Of a DNA stretch of 64,000 nucleotides, positions 27,054 through 35,697 are shown one piece after another (position 1 is the first letter of the stretch; every line of letters begins with the position of its first letter). The notes beneath the pieces are model-generated. The model saw nothing but the letters and a program-made list of their open reading frames with translations, had not been told where the DNA came from and did not search any database. The position numbers and the translations under genes are program-made. The stretch comes from Sporosarcina sp. PTS2304 (GTDB lineage Bacteria > Bacillota > Bacilli > Bacillales_A > Planococcaceae), in the NCBI RefSeq assembly GCF_003351785.1, contig NZ_CP031230.1:3386501-3450500 (forward strand), read 5' to 3'.

Positions 27054-27413
27054 GTGAAAGAGTGGGAGGTGAAAACAATAGACAAAATTCAATTGATGTT
27101 ACATATTTCTCAATTACGCGCTCATTTAGATGATCGTCGGCACAAGCTGTTCAAAGACTTATCTTTTTTACAAGCCCTAGAACAATGTGCAGAGAAAATG
27201 GTGCATGATAATGAAGGGAAGGTGTTTTATTTATATGATGTAGTCTGTTTTGAAATGCTGTTTAAGCAAGTAATTATTTATTACGCAAACGATCGGATCT
27301 GTTTTACGTATAATCAGTGCGCGGTGGACATAAGCAAGAAAATCATCGCGAAGCTAGAGTCGGATAGAATCCACTATGTACCCCTGCGGAAATCTTTCAT
27401 TGCTGTAAAATAA
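27054..27413 (+). CDS. Uncharacterised 119-residue protein
   Basis: I do not recognise this protein. It is basic at the N-terminus (LRAHLDDRRHKLFKDLSFLQ), has three cysteines (in EQCAEK, VVCFEM and YNQCAVD) and a central hydrophobic stretch (YDVVCFEMLFKQVIIYYAND) without a clear membrane helix. The GTG start at 27054 is uncertain: GGGAGGTGA at about 27062-27071 is a better ribosome-binding site but is followed only by non-standard start codons before TTG and ATG about 20 nt on. It diverges from the XRE regulator and could be under its control; that is inference from position only. Confidence 0.55.
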   Translation: MKEWEVKTIDKIQLMLHISQLRAHLDDRRHKLFKDLSFLQALEQCAEKMVHDNEGKVFYLYDVVCFEMLFKQVIIYYANDRICFTYNQCAVDISKKIIAKLESDRIHYVPLRKSFIAVK

Positions 27414-27730
27414 ATGCTTGCGATCCGAAATGAAATAGTCTCTATTATACATCTTCGGTGCTCGAATCAATTTTCGGTCGGATCGCTTAAATTAGTAATG
27501 AATTACCCCTTACATAATGCAAAACTGCTGAATATGCATGAAAACCTCAAAAAAACTTGACATATTGAGTACATCTAGACTCATATCATGCACAAAACCC
27601 TCCAACTTGTGATATATTAATAGTAGTCGGAATATTCAAATGATTTGAGGGAACAAACTCTCATAGTCATTCGAAGCCTTTGGCGGCAACGATACATGTC
27701 ATGGTATTTATGAAAAGGGAGGGAGAAGAC
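27414..27730 (+). promoter_or_regulatory. Intergenic region with possible promoter of the IDEAL-like gene
   Basis: A perfect -35 TTGACA at about 27556 lacks a good -10 at 17-18 bp (TCATAT is the closest). No gene or repeat is seen in the rest. Confidence 0.3.
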
Positions 27731-28180
27731 ATGCTGCTCATACAGCGGATCAAGCCATTTTTTACTAGGAAAGAAGAATTCAACTTACGTCTTGTATTCG
27801 CCTATCAATATTTTTCGATCAAACGAGACGACGAAGTATTTCAGTTCATCCCGGCCGAAGGAAAAGAAATAATCATCAATACAAAAAGTCTGCAGATTGA
27901 AAACTTAGCAGAGGTATTCGTTTTTCAACGTGGGCATCGGTTCATTAAGATCCCACTATTTCAATTGTTGCTAGTTTCCGATTTACATTTGCATTTGTCG
28001 ACTATACTCGAAGGAGCGATGGAATTGGAAGGCCATCTACAGGAAGAGAATATGCGGGAAGCAGACGGATTAGTGGAGCAGTTGGAGCGAGATAATTGGG
28101 AACGAATGGTAGATTACGCACTCGAAACGAAAAACCGACTCTTGTTTAAGGAGTTGACGGAAGGACTGCGGCTAATTTGA
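27731..28180 (+). CDS. IDEAL-domain-like protein (YpiB-type)
   Basis: This 149-residue protein starts at ATG 27731 right after GGGAGGGAGAAGAC; ATG 27710 is an in-frame alternative. The C-terminal 35 residues (LVEQLERDNWERMVDYALE then LLFKELTEGLRLI) resemble the IDEAL domain, a short helical motif known from ComK and YpiB-type proteins of Bacillales that is linked to protein stability or interactions. The N-terminal 110 residues (FAYQYFSIKRDDEVFQFIPA) are beta-rich with no known match. A terminator follows at 28192. The domain call is by eye and moderate; the role is unknown. Confidence 0.55.
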   Translation: MLLIQRIKPFFTRKEEFNLRLVFAYQYFSIKRDDEVFQFIPAEGKEIIINTKSLQIENLAEVFVFQRGHRFIKIPLFQLLLVSDLHLHLSTILEGAMELEGHLQEENMREADGLVEQLERDNWERMVDYALETKNRLLFKELTEGLRLI

Positions 28181-28191
28181 TAATGATCACG

Positions 28192-28247
28192 TAAAAAACA
28201 CCTCAGTTATAAGCGCATGGCTCATGCGTCAAAACAGAGGTGTTTTT
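28192..28247 (+). terminator. Terminator after the IDEAL-like gene (bidirectional)
   Basis: AAACACCTC pairs with GAGGTGTTT and is followed by TTTATTT, with an inner GCGCATG/CATGCG hairpin. It can serve both strands and so also the small minus-strand gene at 28278. Confidence 0.85.
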
Positions 28248-28277
28248 ATTTAGGTGAAAATCGTCTATCAACTGTCT

Positions 28278-28379
28278 TCATAACGTTAGAAAATGGAGCG
28301 CTACTACAAATACTGCCGATCCTCCAAGACCTAATGCAAAATCCTGCCACGTAAACTCGATCGTCTTATCCAAATTCAT
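28278..28379 (-). CDS. Predicted 33-residue membrane peptide
   Basis: Reading the minus strand, ATG at 28379 follows AAAAGGAGTGGTGAGCG, a strong ribosome-binding site, and opens a 33-codon frame ending TGA. The peptide starts MNLDKTIEFTWQDF and ends in ALGLGGSAVFVVALHFLTL, a single hydrophobic helix. A terminator lies just downstream at 28192-28247. I know no family. The strong site and matching terminator support expression, but a frame this short could still be chance. Confidence 0.5.
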   Translation of the reverse strand: MNLDKTIEFTWQDFALGLGGSAVFVVALHFLTL

Positions 28380-28499
28380 CGCTCACCACTCCTTTTATGT
28401 ATTTGACACGTATTGCCTCGTTACATTTCTAATTATAACCTATTTTGTTAATTTAAAAACATTCAGATAATTAAATGAATAGTTGGAACTAGGCTAGTC

Positions 28500-28985
28500 A
28501 GGACTTTGGTTGGTGCACGGACAGAAGTTAGAATGGGGTAAGTGACTTCTCCAGTGCAGAAAAGTAGTGTATGTGCTAGGATTCTCCCGAGAGAAACCGG
28601 ACGCTTTCCTGAGGGCACGCGGCGGACTCGCCAGAAGTGCGTGGCGATTACGCCTGTCGTGCTGATCCTCCAGGAGTCGCCGGTTCTTCCGGGAGAATCC
28701 TTGAGTTTTTGTCGGGAAGTCAGTTGGTGTTCGTTCAGAAATTGAGGTAGGATAAGTAACTTCTCCTGTATAGTGCAGAAAAAGAGTGTACGTGCTAGGA
28801 TTCTCCCTGCAGAACCGGACGCTTTCTGGAGGGCGCGCGGCGGACTCGCCAAAAGTGCGTTGGCGATTACGCCTGTCACGCTGATCCTCCCAGAGTCGCC
28901 GGTTCTTCCGGGAGAATCCTTGAGTTTGTGTCGGGAAGCCAGTTAGTGTTCGTCCAGAAATTAAGTATGGTAAGTTACGCTTCCT
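28500..28985 (-). repeat. Two copies of structured element B, inverted locus
   Basis: B elements lie at 28580-28699 and 28799-28919, read on the minus strand relative to those at 11.5-12.2 kb, each bounded by GATTCTCCC and GGGAGAATC. Spacers match those of the first locus (CTTCTGTCC/TTTCTGGACGAACAC types). These copies lack the extra 64-nt segment. Confidence 0.83.
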
Positions 28986-29192
28986 GAACAGTGTGGATTG
29001 AGCTATGGATTGCCTGATTGAGTGCATATAGAGTCATTTCTTTTTCCACTCAATTCGTCGAAACAGTCATAGTAGCTAGCAACACGTCACCGCTTTTTAA
29101 CTTCAAAAACGGTCGCATTGTATCAGACAAGTCTATTTAGTTGGTCTTTCACCATATACAAAGAGTGATCAAACTGTCTTGCCTACACAAAG
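28986..29192 (-). repeat. Linker of the composite A/B element, inverted copy
   Basis: CTTCCTGAACAGTG, TGGATTGCCTGA, TTCGTCGAAACAGTCA and GTGATCAAACTGTCTTGCCT are the reverse complements of blocks at 11.27-11.48 kb, in the same relative order. Confidence 0.78.
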
Positions 29193-29280
29193 ACGGCTGA
29201 AGCTTACAGACGATCGACTCCGGGAGGATCAGGTCCGCCGCGCCCCCTCCGGAAAGCGTATCGTCTGGAAGCGCAAGCCG
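29193..29280 (-). repeat. Short form of structured element A
   Basis: This 88-nt copy is bounded by CGGCT and AAGCCG and keeps the AGACGAT/ATCGTCT and CCGGAGGG/CCTCCCGG arms. It lacks 44 nt present in the three 132-nt copies, namely the inner CTCGCA hairpin and what follows. It therefore shows the minimal palindromic form. Confidence 0.83.
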
Positions 29281-29478
29281 CATGACACTCCAAGTCAGCC
29301 TCACCTCATCCAACAACGCTTTCTCCACCTCTCTCCGTTCAAGTAAAACTCACAACTTCTACCAAATTCGCTCGCAATGCGAGACATTCGTTGCAAATTC
29401 GTCATTTTTTGATAAAGTAAGAGAGATAGAAATTGATAACATTCGAATGAACAAGTTGGAGATAAAGGAGAAGTACAC

Positions 29479-30198
29479 ATGCATTCTACTTACGGTTATT
29501 GGCGCTCATTAGTATATCCAGACCGACTTGCCGACCAATTAGGGCAAGGACCGGTAACGCAATTTAAACGCCGTGTGTTTGGCGTCTTCATCTTCGGCAT
29601 CATCCTCTACATTCTCCGTGGCATGTGGGGCATGAATACGGACACGCTGACATATATTTTGGCAAACGGCACACTCGACGATTACACAATCAGTCGATAC
29701 GTAGCCTTACTCGGATCGGTTCTGTGGTCCATTGTCTACATGGCATTCCACTTCTGGGGCGTCGCATGGATTTTAAGCTTGATCACGAATATCCCCTTCA
29801 AACCACTACTAAAATTGCAGTTAGTCGTGGTAGGATTATTATTATTTGAAAAACTCATAAACTTCCTTGTCTTCGCAGTGGCGGGCAAGGTGGCAACGGT
29901 ATCGATTCTTTCGTTCGGACCGCTGGCGATGACGTTTCTTGAAAACTGGTACATTATTTTATTCGTCAATCAATTAACGATTTTCTCCGCACTTATCGTA
30001 GCGCTGCAGTATCGATTCATCAGCTTCTATAAAGTAGAAGAAGATGAATATGATTTTGGAGAAATACACAATGAAGTGCGCAAAAACACGATCTGGTTAT
30101 TGATCGCACTGCAAGTAGCATTCGCGCTCATTACAGCACTCGGAGGCTTCATTCCGATTGACAAGCTACTGAACTTACTAATGATAGGGGGACTATAA
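29479..30198 (+). CDS. Yip1-like integral membrane protein
   Basis: This 239-residue protein has five or six predicted membrane helices (for example VFGVFIFGIILYILRGMWG, LLGSVLWSIVYMAFHFWGV and VVVGLLLFEKLINFLVFAV) with a basic N-terminus. Its size and topology, and the gene encoding an HlyD-like adaptor that starts immediately after its stop codon, resemble YknW-YknX of Bacillus, where a Yip1-domain protein works with a membrane-fusion protein and an ABC transporter. No ABC genes follow here. AAAGGAGAAGTACAC precedes the ATG. The Yip1 assignment is by analogy and uncertain. Confidence 0.6.
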   Translation: MHSTYGYWRSLVYPDRLADQLGQGPVTQFKRRVFGVFIFGIILYILRGMWGMNTDTLTYILANGTLDDYTISRYVALLGSVLWSIVYMAFHFWGVAWILSLITNIPFKPLLKLQLVVVGLLLFEKLINFLVFAVAGKVATVSILSFGPLAMTFLENWYIILFVNQLTIFSALIVALQYRFISFYKVEEDEYDFGEIHNEVRKNTIWLLIALQVAFALITALGGFIPIDKLLNLLMIGGL

Positions 30199-32091
30199 AT
30201 GATGAAATCACAAAACCTCATCGTAGCGGTCCTCATTACTGCGTTTATTTCGTTAAATATGTTGCTCGTATTCTCTCATAAAAGCGATATTCCGAAATCC
30301 GTTTACATTAGCGACTATGAGCGACTCGTTACAGACAATTATACGAAAGATCTTGAAAAAGAAGGCTTCATCGCACCGAAAGACTTGCATACGATTTATG
30401 TAAAAGAAGGACAAACGCTAGATTCTTGGCTCGTTCAAGAAGGGGAGTCTGTGGATGCGGGTGCGGAACTCGCTTCGCTAAAAGTCGATGACGTCGATTC
30501 ACAGCGCACACAGCTCAACGCCGAATTAACAGCTCTGCAAAACCAATCTTCTGCCATTAGTCAGACGATTAGTGATCTAGAGTACGAGCAGTCGATCAGT
30601 GGCGGTTCAAAACGCAAGAATGATTACTATGATTCAAATGATGAAAATAAAGTACGTGTCAACCTTAATGTAGACGTAGAAGTGATCGAAGAAGGGACAT
30701 TCTCTCAAGCGATTGCGGACGCAAAACGTGATCTCGCAAAAGTGCAACGCGAGATAGCGACACTGGATTCGAAAATTGCTGAACTGCCATCAGAAACAGC
30801 TATGACCACTCCAGTAAGCGGCTACGTGGTGAAAATCAATCGCGACACGCCATCCGTCGATATATACAGCACAGACCAAACGATTGTCACGTATGTACTG
30901 GACAAAGAATGGCCGAAAGTCGAACCGGGCGAACTCGTAACGATTCAACACGACTCGATCCGCACACCATTCATTCCGCCATTGCCAGCTAAACAACCGG
31001 ACGCAGTAGGCATGCTACAGAACCAAAAAGCAGTAGCGGTTTCAGCCGACGGAACACCACCGCGTGACGTACTAATCGACGACGAACAATTTGACGGCCT
31101 CAATACGGGGGATGAAGGGAAAATCCCACCAGTCAAATTAGAGCCAGGTGAAGAAAACTTTGACGGCACATCAGGCAATCCCGACGGTTCAATGGACAAC
31201 CCAGATGGCTCAATCACAAATCCGGACGGCACGCTTTCAAAGCCGAACGAACCGAATGATACAACAACCAAAACAGCTCCTGAAAATACACCAAATTCAG
31301 AAGGAACATTAAATCCGGACGGTTCAATCACGAATCCCGACGGTAGCGTAATTAATCCGGACGGCACAATCAACAATCCCGACGGCTCCATTACGAATCC
31401 CGACGGAACCATTTCGAACCCAGACGGCACCACTACTCAAACAGACGGAGCCATCACCAATCCGGACGGCACATTAAATGACGGCACACCGCCACCAGGA
31501 GCACCCGTTCAAACACAAACAGCGAAAGAAAGAAAACTCGCTGAAGTTCGCGACCGCATCCAACCGGACTACCCAACCGAAATTTCTACACTAGACGGTG
31601 TCGTAATTTCGGTTGCGAAAGTATCCGCAAAAGATGACAAATGGTTAAAAGCTTACAAGTCACTGGGCAACACGCAGAAATCCAATCCGCTCGCCTATTA
31701 CGAAGTACGCATCGCACCATCAAACGAACAACTAGAGTTACCATTCGGCACCAACGTCAACACCTTCATCCAAACCGATGAAGCAAACGAAGCAGCCAGC
31801 ATCCAATCCAACTGGCTACTCAACAAACACAACGACCGTGCCCAAATTTGGACACTTGACACAAACGGCCGAGCGATCCTACGCACCGTTGACACGCCAT
31901 TCACCGAACTCAACCGCTCCATCCTTACAAGCGGAATCGAACCAGGTGTAATCGCTCTACACAACGACAACCTAGACAGCTACCTAGACAACCAGCGCGT
32001 CTTCCACCCACTCCCACTCCAAGTACCAAGCTGGGACAAATGGAAAGAAACCCACTGGAAAACATACGCTGGCTATTTATTCAAACGCTAA
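30199..32091 (+). CDS. HlyD/YknX-like membrane-fusion protein with Asn-Pro-Asp-Gly repeats
   Basis: This 630-residue protein has an N-terminal signal anchor (LIVAVLITAFISLNMLLVF) and a biotinyl-lipoyl-like region (IYVKEGQTLDSWLVQEGESV). A coiled-coil hairpin follows (about residues 95-195), with the second lipoyl half MTTPVSGYVVKINRDT. This is the order of periplasmic or extracytoplasmic adaptor proteins. Inserted at about residues 325-430 are a dozen repeats of NPDG(S/T)(I/L/M)(T/N/S), a flexible hydrophilic linker unusual for the family. The C-terminal domain resumes at TEISTLDGVVISVAKV. It is coupled to the Yip1-like gene. No transporter subunits are adjacent. Confidence 0.7.
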   Translation: MMKSQNLIVAVLITAFISLNMLLVFSHKSDIPKSVYISDYERLVTDNYTKDLEKEGFIAPKDLHTIYVKEGQTLDSWLVQEGESVDAGAELASLKVDDVDSQRTQLNAELTALQNQSSAISQTISDLEYEQSISGGSKRKNDYYDSNDENKVRVNLNVDVEVIEEGTFSQAIADAKRDLAKVQREIATLDSKIAELPSETAMTTPVSGYVVKINRDTPSVDIYSTDQTIVTYVLDKEWPKVEPGELVTIQHDSIRTPFIPPLPAKQPDAVGMLQNQKAVAVSADGTPPRDVLIDDEQFDGLNTGDEGKIPPVKLEPGEENFDGTSGNPDGSMDNPDGSITNPDGTLSKPNEPNDTTTKTAPENTPNSEGTLNPDGSITNPDGSVINPDGTINNPDGSITNPDGTISNPDGTTTQTDGAITNPDGTLNDGTPPPGAPVQTQTAKERKLAEVRDRIQPDYPTEISTLDGVVISVAKVSAKDDKWLKAYKSLGNTQKSNPLAYYEVRIAPSNEQLELPFGTNVNTFIQTDEANEAASIQSNWLLNKHNDRAQIWTLDTNGRAILRTVDTPFTELNRSILTSGIEPGVIALHNDNLDSYLDNQRVFHPLPLQVPSWDKWKETHWKTYAGYLFKR

Positions 32092-32123
32092 AAACTGCCC
32101 ACCACTTGTGGGCAGTTTTTTTG
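32090..32123 (+). terminator. Terminator after the HlyD-like gene
   Basis: AAAACTGCCCA pairs with TGGGCAGTTTT and is followed by a T run. The 21-bp array begins 28 nt later. Confidence 0.92.
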
Positions 32124-32150
32124 TGTCGTCTTGAGTGGAGGGAGTGTCCG

Positions 32151-32475
32151 CGCTCATAGAAAGTGTACATCCGCTCATAGAATTGTCGCTCACGCTCATA
32201 GAAAGTATATATCCGCTCATAGACCTGTCATTCGCGCTCATAGAAAGTGTACATCCGCTCATAGAAGTGTCATTCGCGCTCATAGAAAGTATACATCCGC
32301 TCATAGAAGTGTCGCTCACGCTCATAGAAAGCGTACATCCGCTCATAGAAGTGTCGCTCGCGCTCATAGAAAGTGTACATCCGCTCATAGAATTGTCGCT
32401 CACGCTCATAGAAAGCGTACATCCGCTCATAGAATTGTCGCTCGCGCTCATAGAAAGCTCGCTACCGCTCATAAC
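32151..32475 (+). repeat. 21-bp phased repeat array 3 (16 units)
   Basis: Sixteen cores CGCTCATA start every 21 bp from 32151 to 32466 with no slip. Variable halves alternate between two types, AAGTGTACATC-like and ATTGTCGCTCA-like, so the higher-order period is 42 bp. Frames of 126-144 codons on both strands follow from the period and have no ribosome-binding sites. Confidence 0.96.
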
Positions 32476-32745
32476 ACCAAACTCCTCACACAAAAAATAC
32501 ACATTCATAACTTAATCCAAAAGAAAACATCTCTACGATATAGGCCAATAGAATCATTTTACTAATTTATTCACTTCCAAATCCTTCAACCAACTACCAA
32601 AATTGAATTCTCCCCTCAAATCCCACCCCAAAAATCAATTCTCCCTCCAAAATCCATTCAAAATTGAATTCTTCCAAAAATCCCCACAATCTAAATTCTT
32701 TGTTATAATGAAATAAACCAAAACCATCAGAACAGGAGGAAAGAA
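32476..32745 (+). other. AT-rich intergenic region with AAAATTGAATTCT motifs
   Basis: Two exact copies of AAAATTGAATTCT (near 32600 and 32661) and one AAAAATCAATTCTCC lie before the NERD gene. TATAAT at 32704-32709 is a likely -10 element; no matching -35 was found. AGGAGGAAAGAA at the right end is the ribosome-binding site. Confidence 0.5.
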
Positions 32746-33729
32746 ATGATCTACAAAACGCGCGCGCTACCCAAATTAATTATCGGCCAACACGCTCTAT
32801 TAAAACGACTGCCAATGACCCACGAAAAGTATGAAAAAATCCACTCGGACTTCTACAACGGAAAAGCGGGATTCGGAGGGGAGAAAGAATTTGATTACTA
32901 TCTGCGCGAATTCATCCCACCCTACCCACACGCCATACTCCACGACCTTTACCTAAAACAAGACCAATCATACTTTCAAATGGACTCTATTTTAATCACA
33001 CCGAGCGTCATCATCCTATTCGAAATCAAAAACATCGCCGGCAAACTTCACATCAAACAAAACCCCACACAATTTATACGCGAATCCGCAACTGGACAAC
33101 GAACTGTTCTCAAAAGTCCACTTGCTGAATTAGAACGTAAAAAACACTTCTTCACGCGTTGGTTACAACAAAGAAATATTGAAATTCCGCTCATGGAGTA
33201 TGTCGTATTTGCCTATAGAAATGAACTAACGATTGAAAACCTCGCTGCCAGCAACATCGCATTTTCCTATGAAATCCCAAACAAACTCCGCATACTAAAC
33301 ATGCAGCCTGACTTTCTAACCCCTGAACAAATTCATCGACTAGCCAACGAGCTCAAAAATGCCCATCGTGAATACGAACCTTTTCCGCTCACAGAAAAAT
33401 ATGATCTCACCACAAAAGAACTGACATCCGGCATAGCCTGTCCAAACTGCAATCGCTTAAGCATGCGCTGGCAATCTAGAAAATGGCGATGCCTAACCTG
33501 TAACCATCAAGACCCCATTGCGCATTTAGCCGCCCTGCAAGACTGGTACTGCATCGAAGGCGCCCAACTCACCAACCGCCAATTCCGACACTTCAGCAAC
33601 ACACCCTCTCGCCACATCGTCAAGCGCCTCCTAGCCAATCCATTCACCCAACTATCAGGCAAAAAAAGATACGCAGTCTACCATCTCTCCCCAGAACTCC
33701 TCAACAATCCAACCAACCTCTCACTCTAA
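32746..33729 (+). CDS. NERD-domain protein with C-terminal zinc ribbon
   Basis: This 327-residue protein has a NERD (nuclease-related) domain at about residues 45-160. GGEKEFDYYLREF, the Asp in QMDSILITPSVIILFEIKN and the Glu-x-Lys of FEIKN correspond to the restriction-endonuclease-like core. A zinc ribbon follows (CPNCNRLSMRWQS, then WRCLTCNHQD). NERD proteins are thought to process DNA or RNA, but their function is unproven. AACAGGAGGAAAGAA gives a strong start. The gene stands alone, with repeat arrays on both sides. Codon use looks more C-rich in third positions than in neighbouring genes. Confidence 0.85.
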   Translation: MIYKTRALPKLIIGQHALLKRLPMTHEKYEKIHSDFYNGKAGFGGEKEFDYYLREFIPPYPHAILHDLYLKQDQSYFQMDSILITPSVIILFEIKNIAGKLHIKQNPTQFIRESATGQRTVLKSPLAELERKKHFFTRWLQQRNIEIPLMEYVVFAYRNELTIENLAASNIAFSYEIPNKLRILNMQPDFLTPEQIHRLANELKNAHREYEPFPLTEKYDLTTKELTSGIACPNCNRLSMRWQSRKWRCLTCNHQDPIAHLAALQDWYCIEGAQLTNRQFRHFSNTPSRHIVKRLLANPFTQLSGKKRYAVYHLSPELLNNPTNLSL

Positions 33730-33743
33730 ATCTAGAAACAATG

Positions 33744-33780
33744 AAAGAAGTGCATAATCTCCACATGCACTTCTTTTTTT
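33744..33780 (+). terminator. Terminator of the NERD gene
   Basis: AGAAGTGCA pairs with TGCACTTCT and is followed by eight or nine T. Array 4 begins 15 nt later. Confidence 0.92.
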
Positions 33781-33794
33781 CAATGAAAATTCAC

Positions 33795-34370
33795 CGCTCA
33801 TAGCCCCACCCACCGCGCTCATAGAAAGTCCCCAACCGCTCATAGCCCCACCCACCGCGCTCATAGAAAGTCCCCAACCGCTCATAGCCCCACCCACCGC
33901 GCTCATAGAAAGTCCCCATCCGCTCATAGCCCCACCTTCCGCGCTCATAGAAAGTCCCCAACCGCTCATAGCCCCACCTTCCGCGCTCATAGAAAGTCTC
34001 CAACCGCTCATAGAACGACCCACGCCGCTCATAGAAAGTCCCCAACCGCTCATAGCCCCACCCACCGCGCTCATAGAAAGTCCCCAACCGCTCATAGCCC
34101 CACCCACCGCGCTCATAGAAAGTCCCCAACCGCTCATAGCCCCACCCACCGCGCTCATAGAAAGTCCCCAACCGCTCATAGCCCCACCCACCGCGCTCAT
34201 AGAAAGTCCCCATCCGCTCATAGCCCCACCTTCCGCGCTCATAGAAAGTCCCCATCCGCTCATAGCCCCACCTTCCGCGCTCATAGAAAGTCCCCAACCG
34301 CTCATAGCCCCACCCACCCCGCTCATAGAAAGTCCCCAACCGCTCATAGACCACCCACTTCCGCTCATAG
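33795..34370 (+). repeat. 21-bp phased repeat array 4 (28 units)
   Basis: Twenty-eight cores CGCTCATAG start every 21 bp from 33795 to 34362 without a slip. Units strictly alternate, CGCTCATAGCCCC and CGCTCATAGAAAG types, making an almost perfect 42-bp period for most of its length. It is the longest and most homogeneous array, which suggests recent expansion. Confidence 0.96.
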
Positions 34371-34476
34371 AACCCCCACACCCAAAATAAAATCAAAAAA
34401 ATATCTAAAAGCCCTACAAAAACCCACAAAACCCTCGGCAAATCCAGTATACTCGTAACAAAAGGAGGCCTAGTCC

Positions 34477-35637
34477 ATGAAACTCACCCAAACTAACAAA
34501 CTATTCATCAGCGCAACCGCACTCACAATCGCAGCGACCGTATCCATTCCGCCCCCGATTCAAGCGGCCGGAGCGACTACGTTCAAAGACGTGCCCGCTG
34601 ATCACTATGCATACGAAGCCATCACGTACATGGCGAAACATAAAATTATCAATGGTTATGCTGACAATACATACCGTCTGAATAAACCGGTCACTCGCGC
34701 CCAGGCAGCTAAAATGATAGCGCTCGCGATTGGGGCGAAGCCGAGTCATGCTTATCGTATGAACTTCACCGACGTCACGATGGAAAACGGGGCGTACGAA
34801 TATATTCGCGCGCTTACGGAGAAAGGCTTATTTGCTAATAAAGAAAAGTTCAAGCCGAACGCTCCGTTGACACGCGGGCAAATGGCGAAACTACTAGTCC
34901 TTGGCTACAACATTATTACCGATGACAATGATTTCATTCGTTTCGCGGACGTAGAAAAATCCAACGGCTCCTACGAATACATCATTACGATCGCTGAACT
35001 GAACATTACGACTACACGCCCGGGCGCACAGTTCAAACCGAATCATCCGGTCACCCGTGCGCAAATGGCCGCTTTCTTATACCGGACGATGGAATTTGAC
35101 GACAAACGCAAAGAAGGACAAATCGTCTACGACAAAAACAAGAAAGCTTATGTAGATAAAAAACAAGTTTCACCGCCAACAACCGAACCACCAAAGCCGA
35201 CACCCGAACCACCCAAGCCAACACCAGAACCACCAAAGCCAACACCCGAACAACCGTCACTAGCGGCACAAACGATTATCGCCATTAATGCGAAACGGAA
35301 AGCAGCAAAAGTGTCGCAGTTGCAAGCCGATCCAGCTCTTAACCGAATTGCTGCAGCAAAAGCAGAAGACCTAGCGAAGCGGGGGGAACTGACGCATATT
35401 TCCCCGACGTACGGAACCACAGCAGAAATGCTCAAGAAATTCGACTACAACTATATCGAATTTGGTGAAAATATCGGGATGGGTTTTGACGACGCAAAGG
35501 AAATTACTGATGCGTGGGCAGCGCAGTCAGGCAATGAACAAAATGTGTTATGTACGGTATTTACGCATATTGGAGCGGGGACAGCGACTGATAAAGAAGG
35601 AACTATTTACTGGGTCAGTCTATATTCGAAAAAATAA
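34477..35637 (+). CDS. Secreted SLH-CAP protein (YkwD-type)
   Basis: This 386-residue protein has a signal peptide (residues 1-30) and three S-layer homology domains that bind secondary cell-wall polymer (TFKDVPADHYAYEAITYMAK..NGYADNTYRLNKPVTRAQAAK; FTDVTMENGAYEYI; FADVEKSNGSYEYI). A proline-rich linker of repeated PTPEPPK comes next (about residues 235-260), then a CAP/SCP domain (TIIAINAKRKAAKVSQLQAD..GENIGMGFDDAKEITDAW). One usual CAP His is visible in GELTHISPTYG. AAAGGAGGCCTAGTCC precedes the ATG. It is surface-anchored; CAP function in bacteria is unclear. Confidence 0.92.
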   Translation: MKLTQTNKLFISATALTIAATVSIPPPIQAAGATTFKDVPADHYAYEAITYMAKHKIINGYADNTYRLNKPVTRAQAAKMIALAIGAKPSHAYRMNFTDVTMENGAYEYIRALTEKGLFANKEKFKPNAPLTRGQMAKLLVLGYNIITDDNDFIRFADVEKSNGSYEYIITIAELNITTTRPGAQFKPNHPVTRAQMAAFLYRTMEFDDKRKEGQIVYDKNKKAYVDKKQVSPPTTEPPKPTPEPPKPTPEPPKPTPEQPSLAAQTIIAINAKRKAAKVSQLQADPALNRIAAAKAEDLAKRGELTHISPTYGTTAEMLKKFDYNYIEFGENIGMGFDDAKEITDAWAAQSGNEQNVLCTVFTHIGAGTATDKEGTIYWVSLYSKK

Positions 35638-35697
35638 TTCAAGGCAAATCGCTTAATTGAGACTGATTAGGGTATAGTGAAAGAGTACATACAAAAA

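Noticed and set aside
30945..31433. 162-codon minus-strand frame rich in PSGFV repeats
   Set aside because: It is the antisense shadow of the NPDG repeats of the HlyD-like gene.
32131..32565. Open frames of 115-216 codons across the 21-bp arrays on both strands
   Set aside because: They follow from a repeat period divisible by three, exist in several frames at once, and lack ribosome-binding sites; two 20-bp units in array 2 break the frame.
33795..34370. CRISPR array
   Set aside because: The conserved part is only 10 bp, the period is 21 bp, the variable halves recur, and no cas genes are present.
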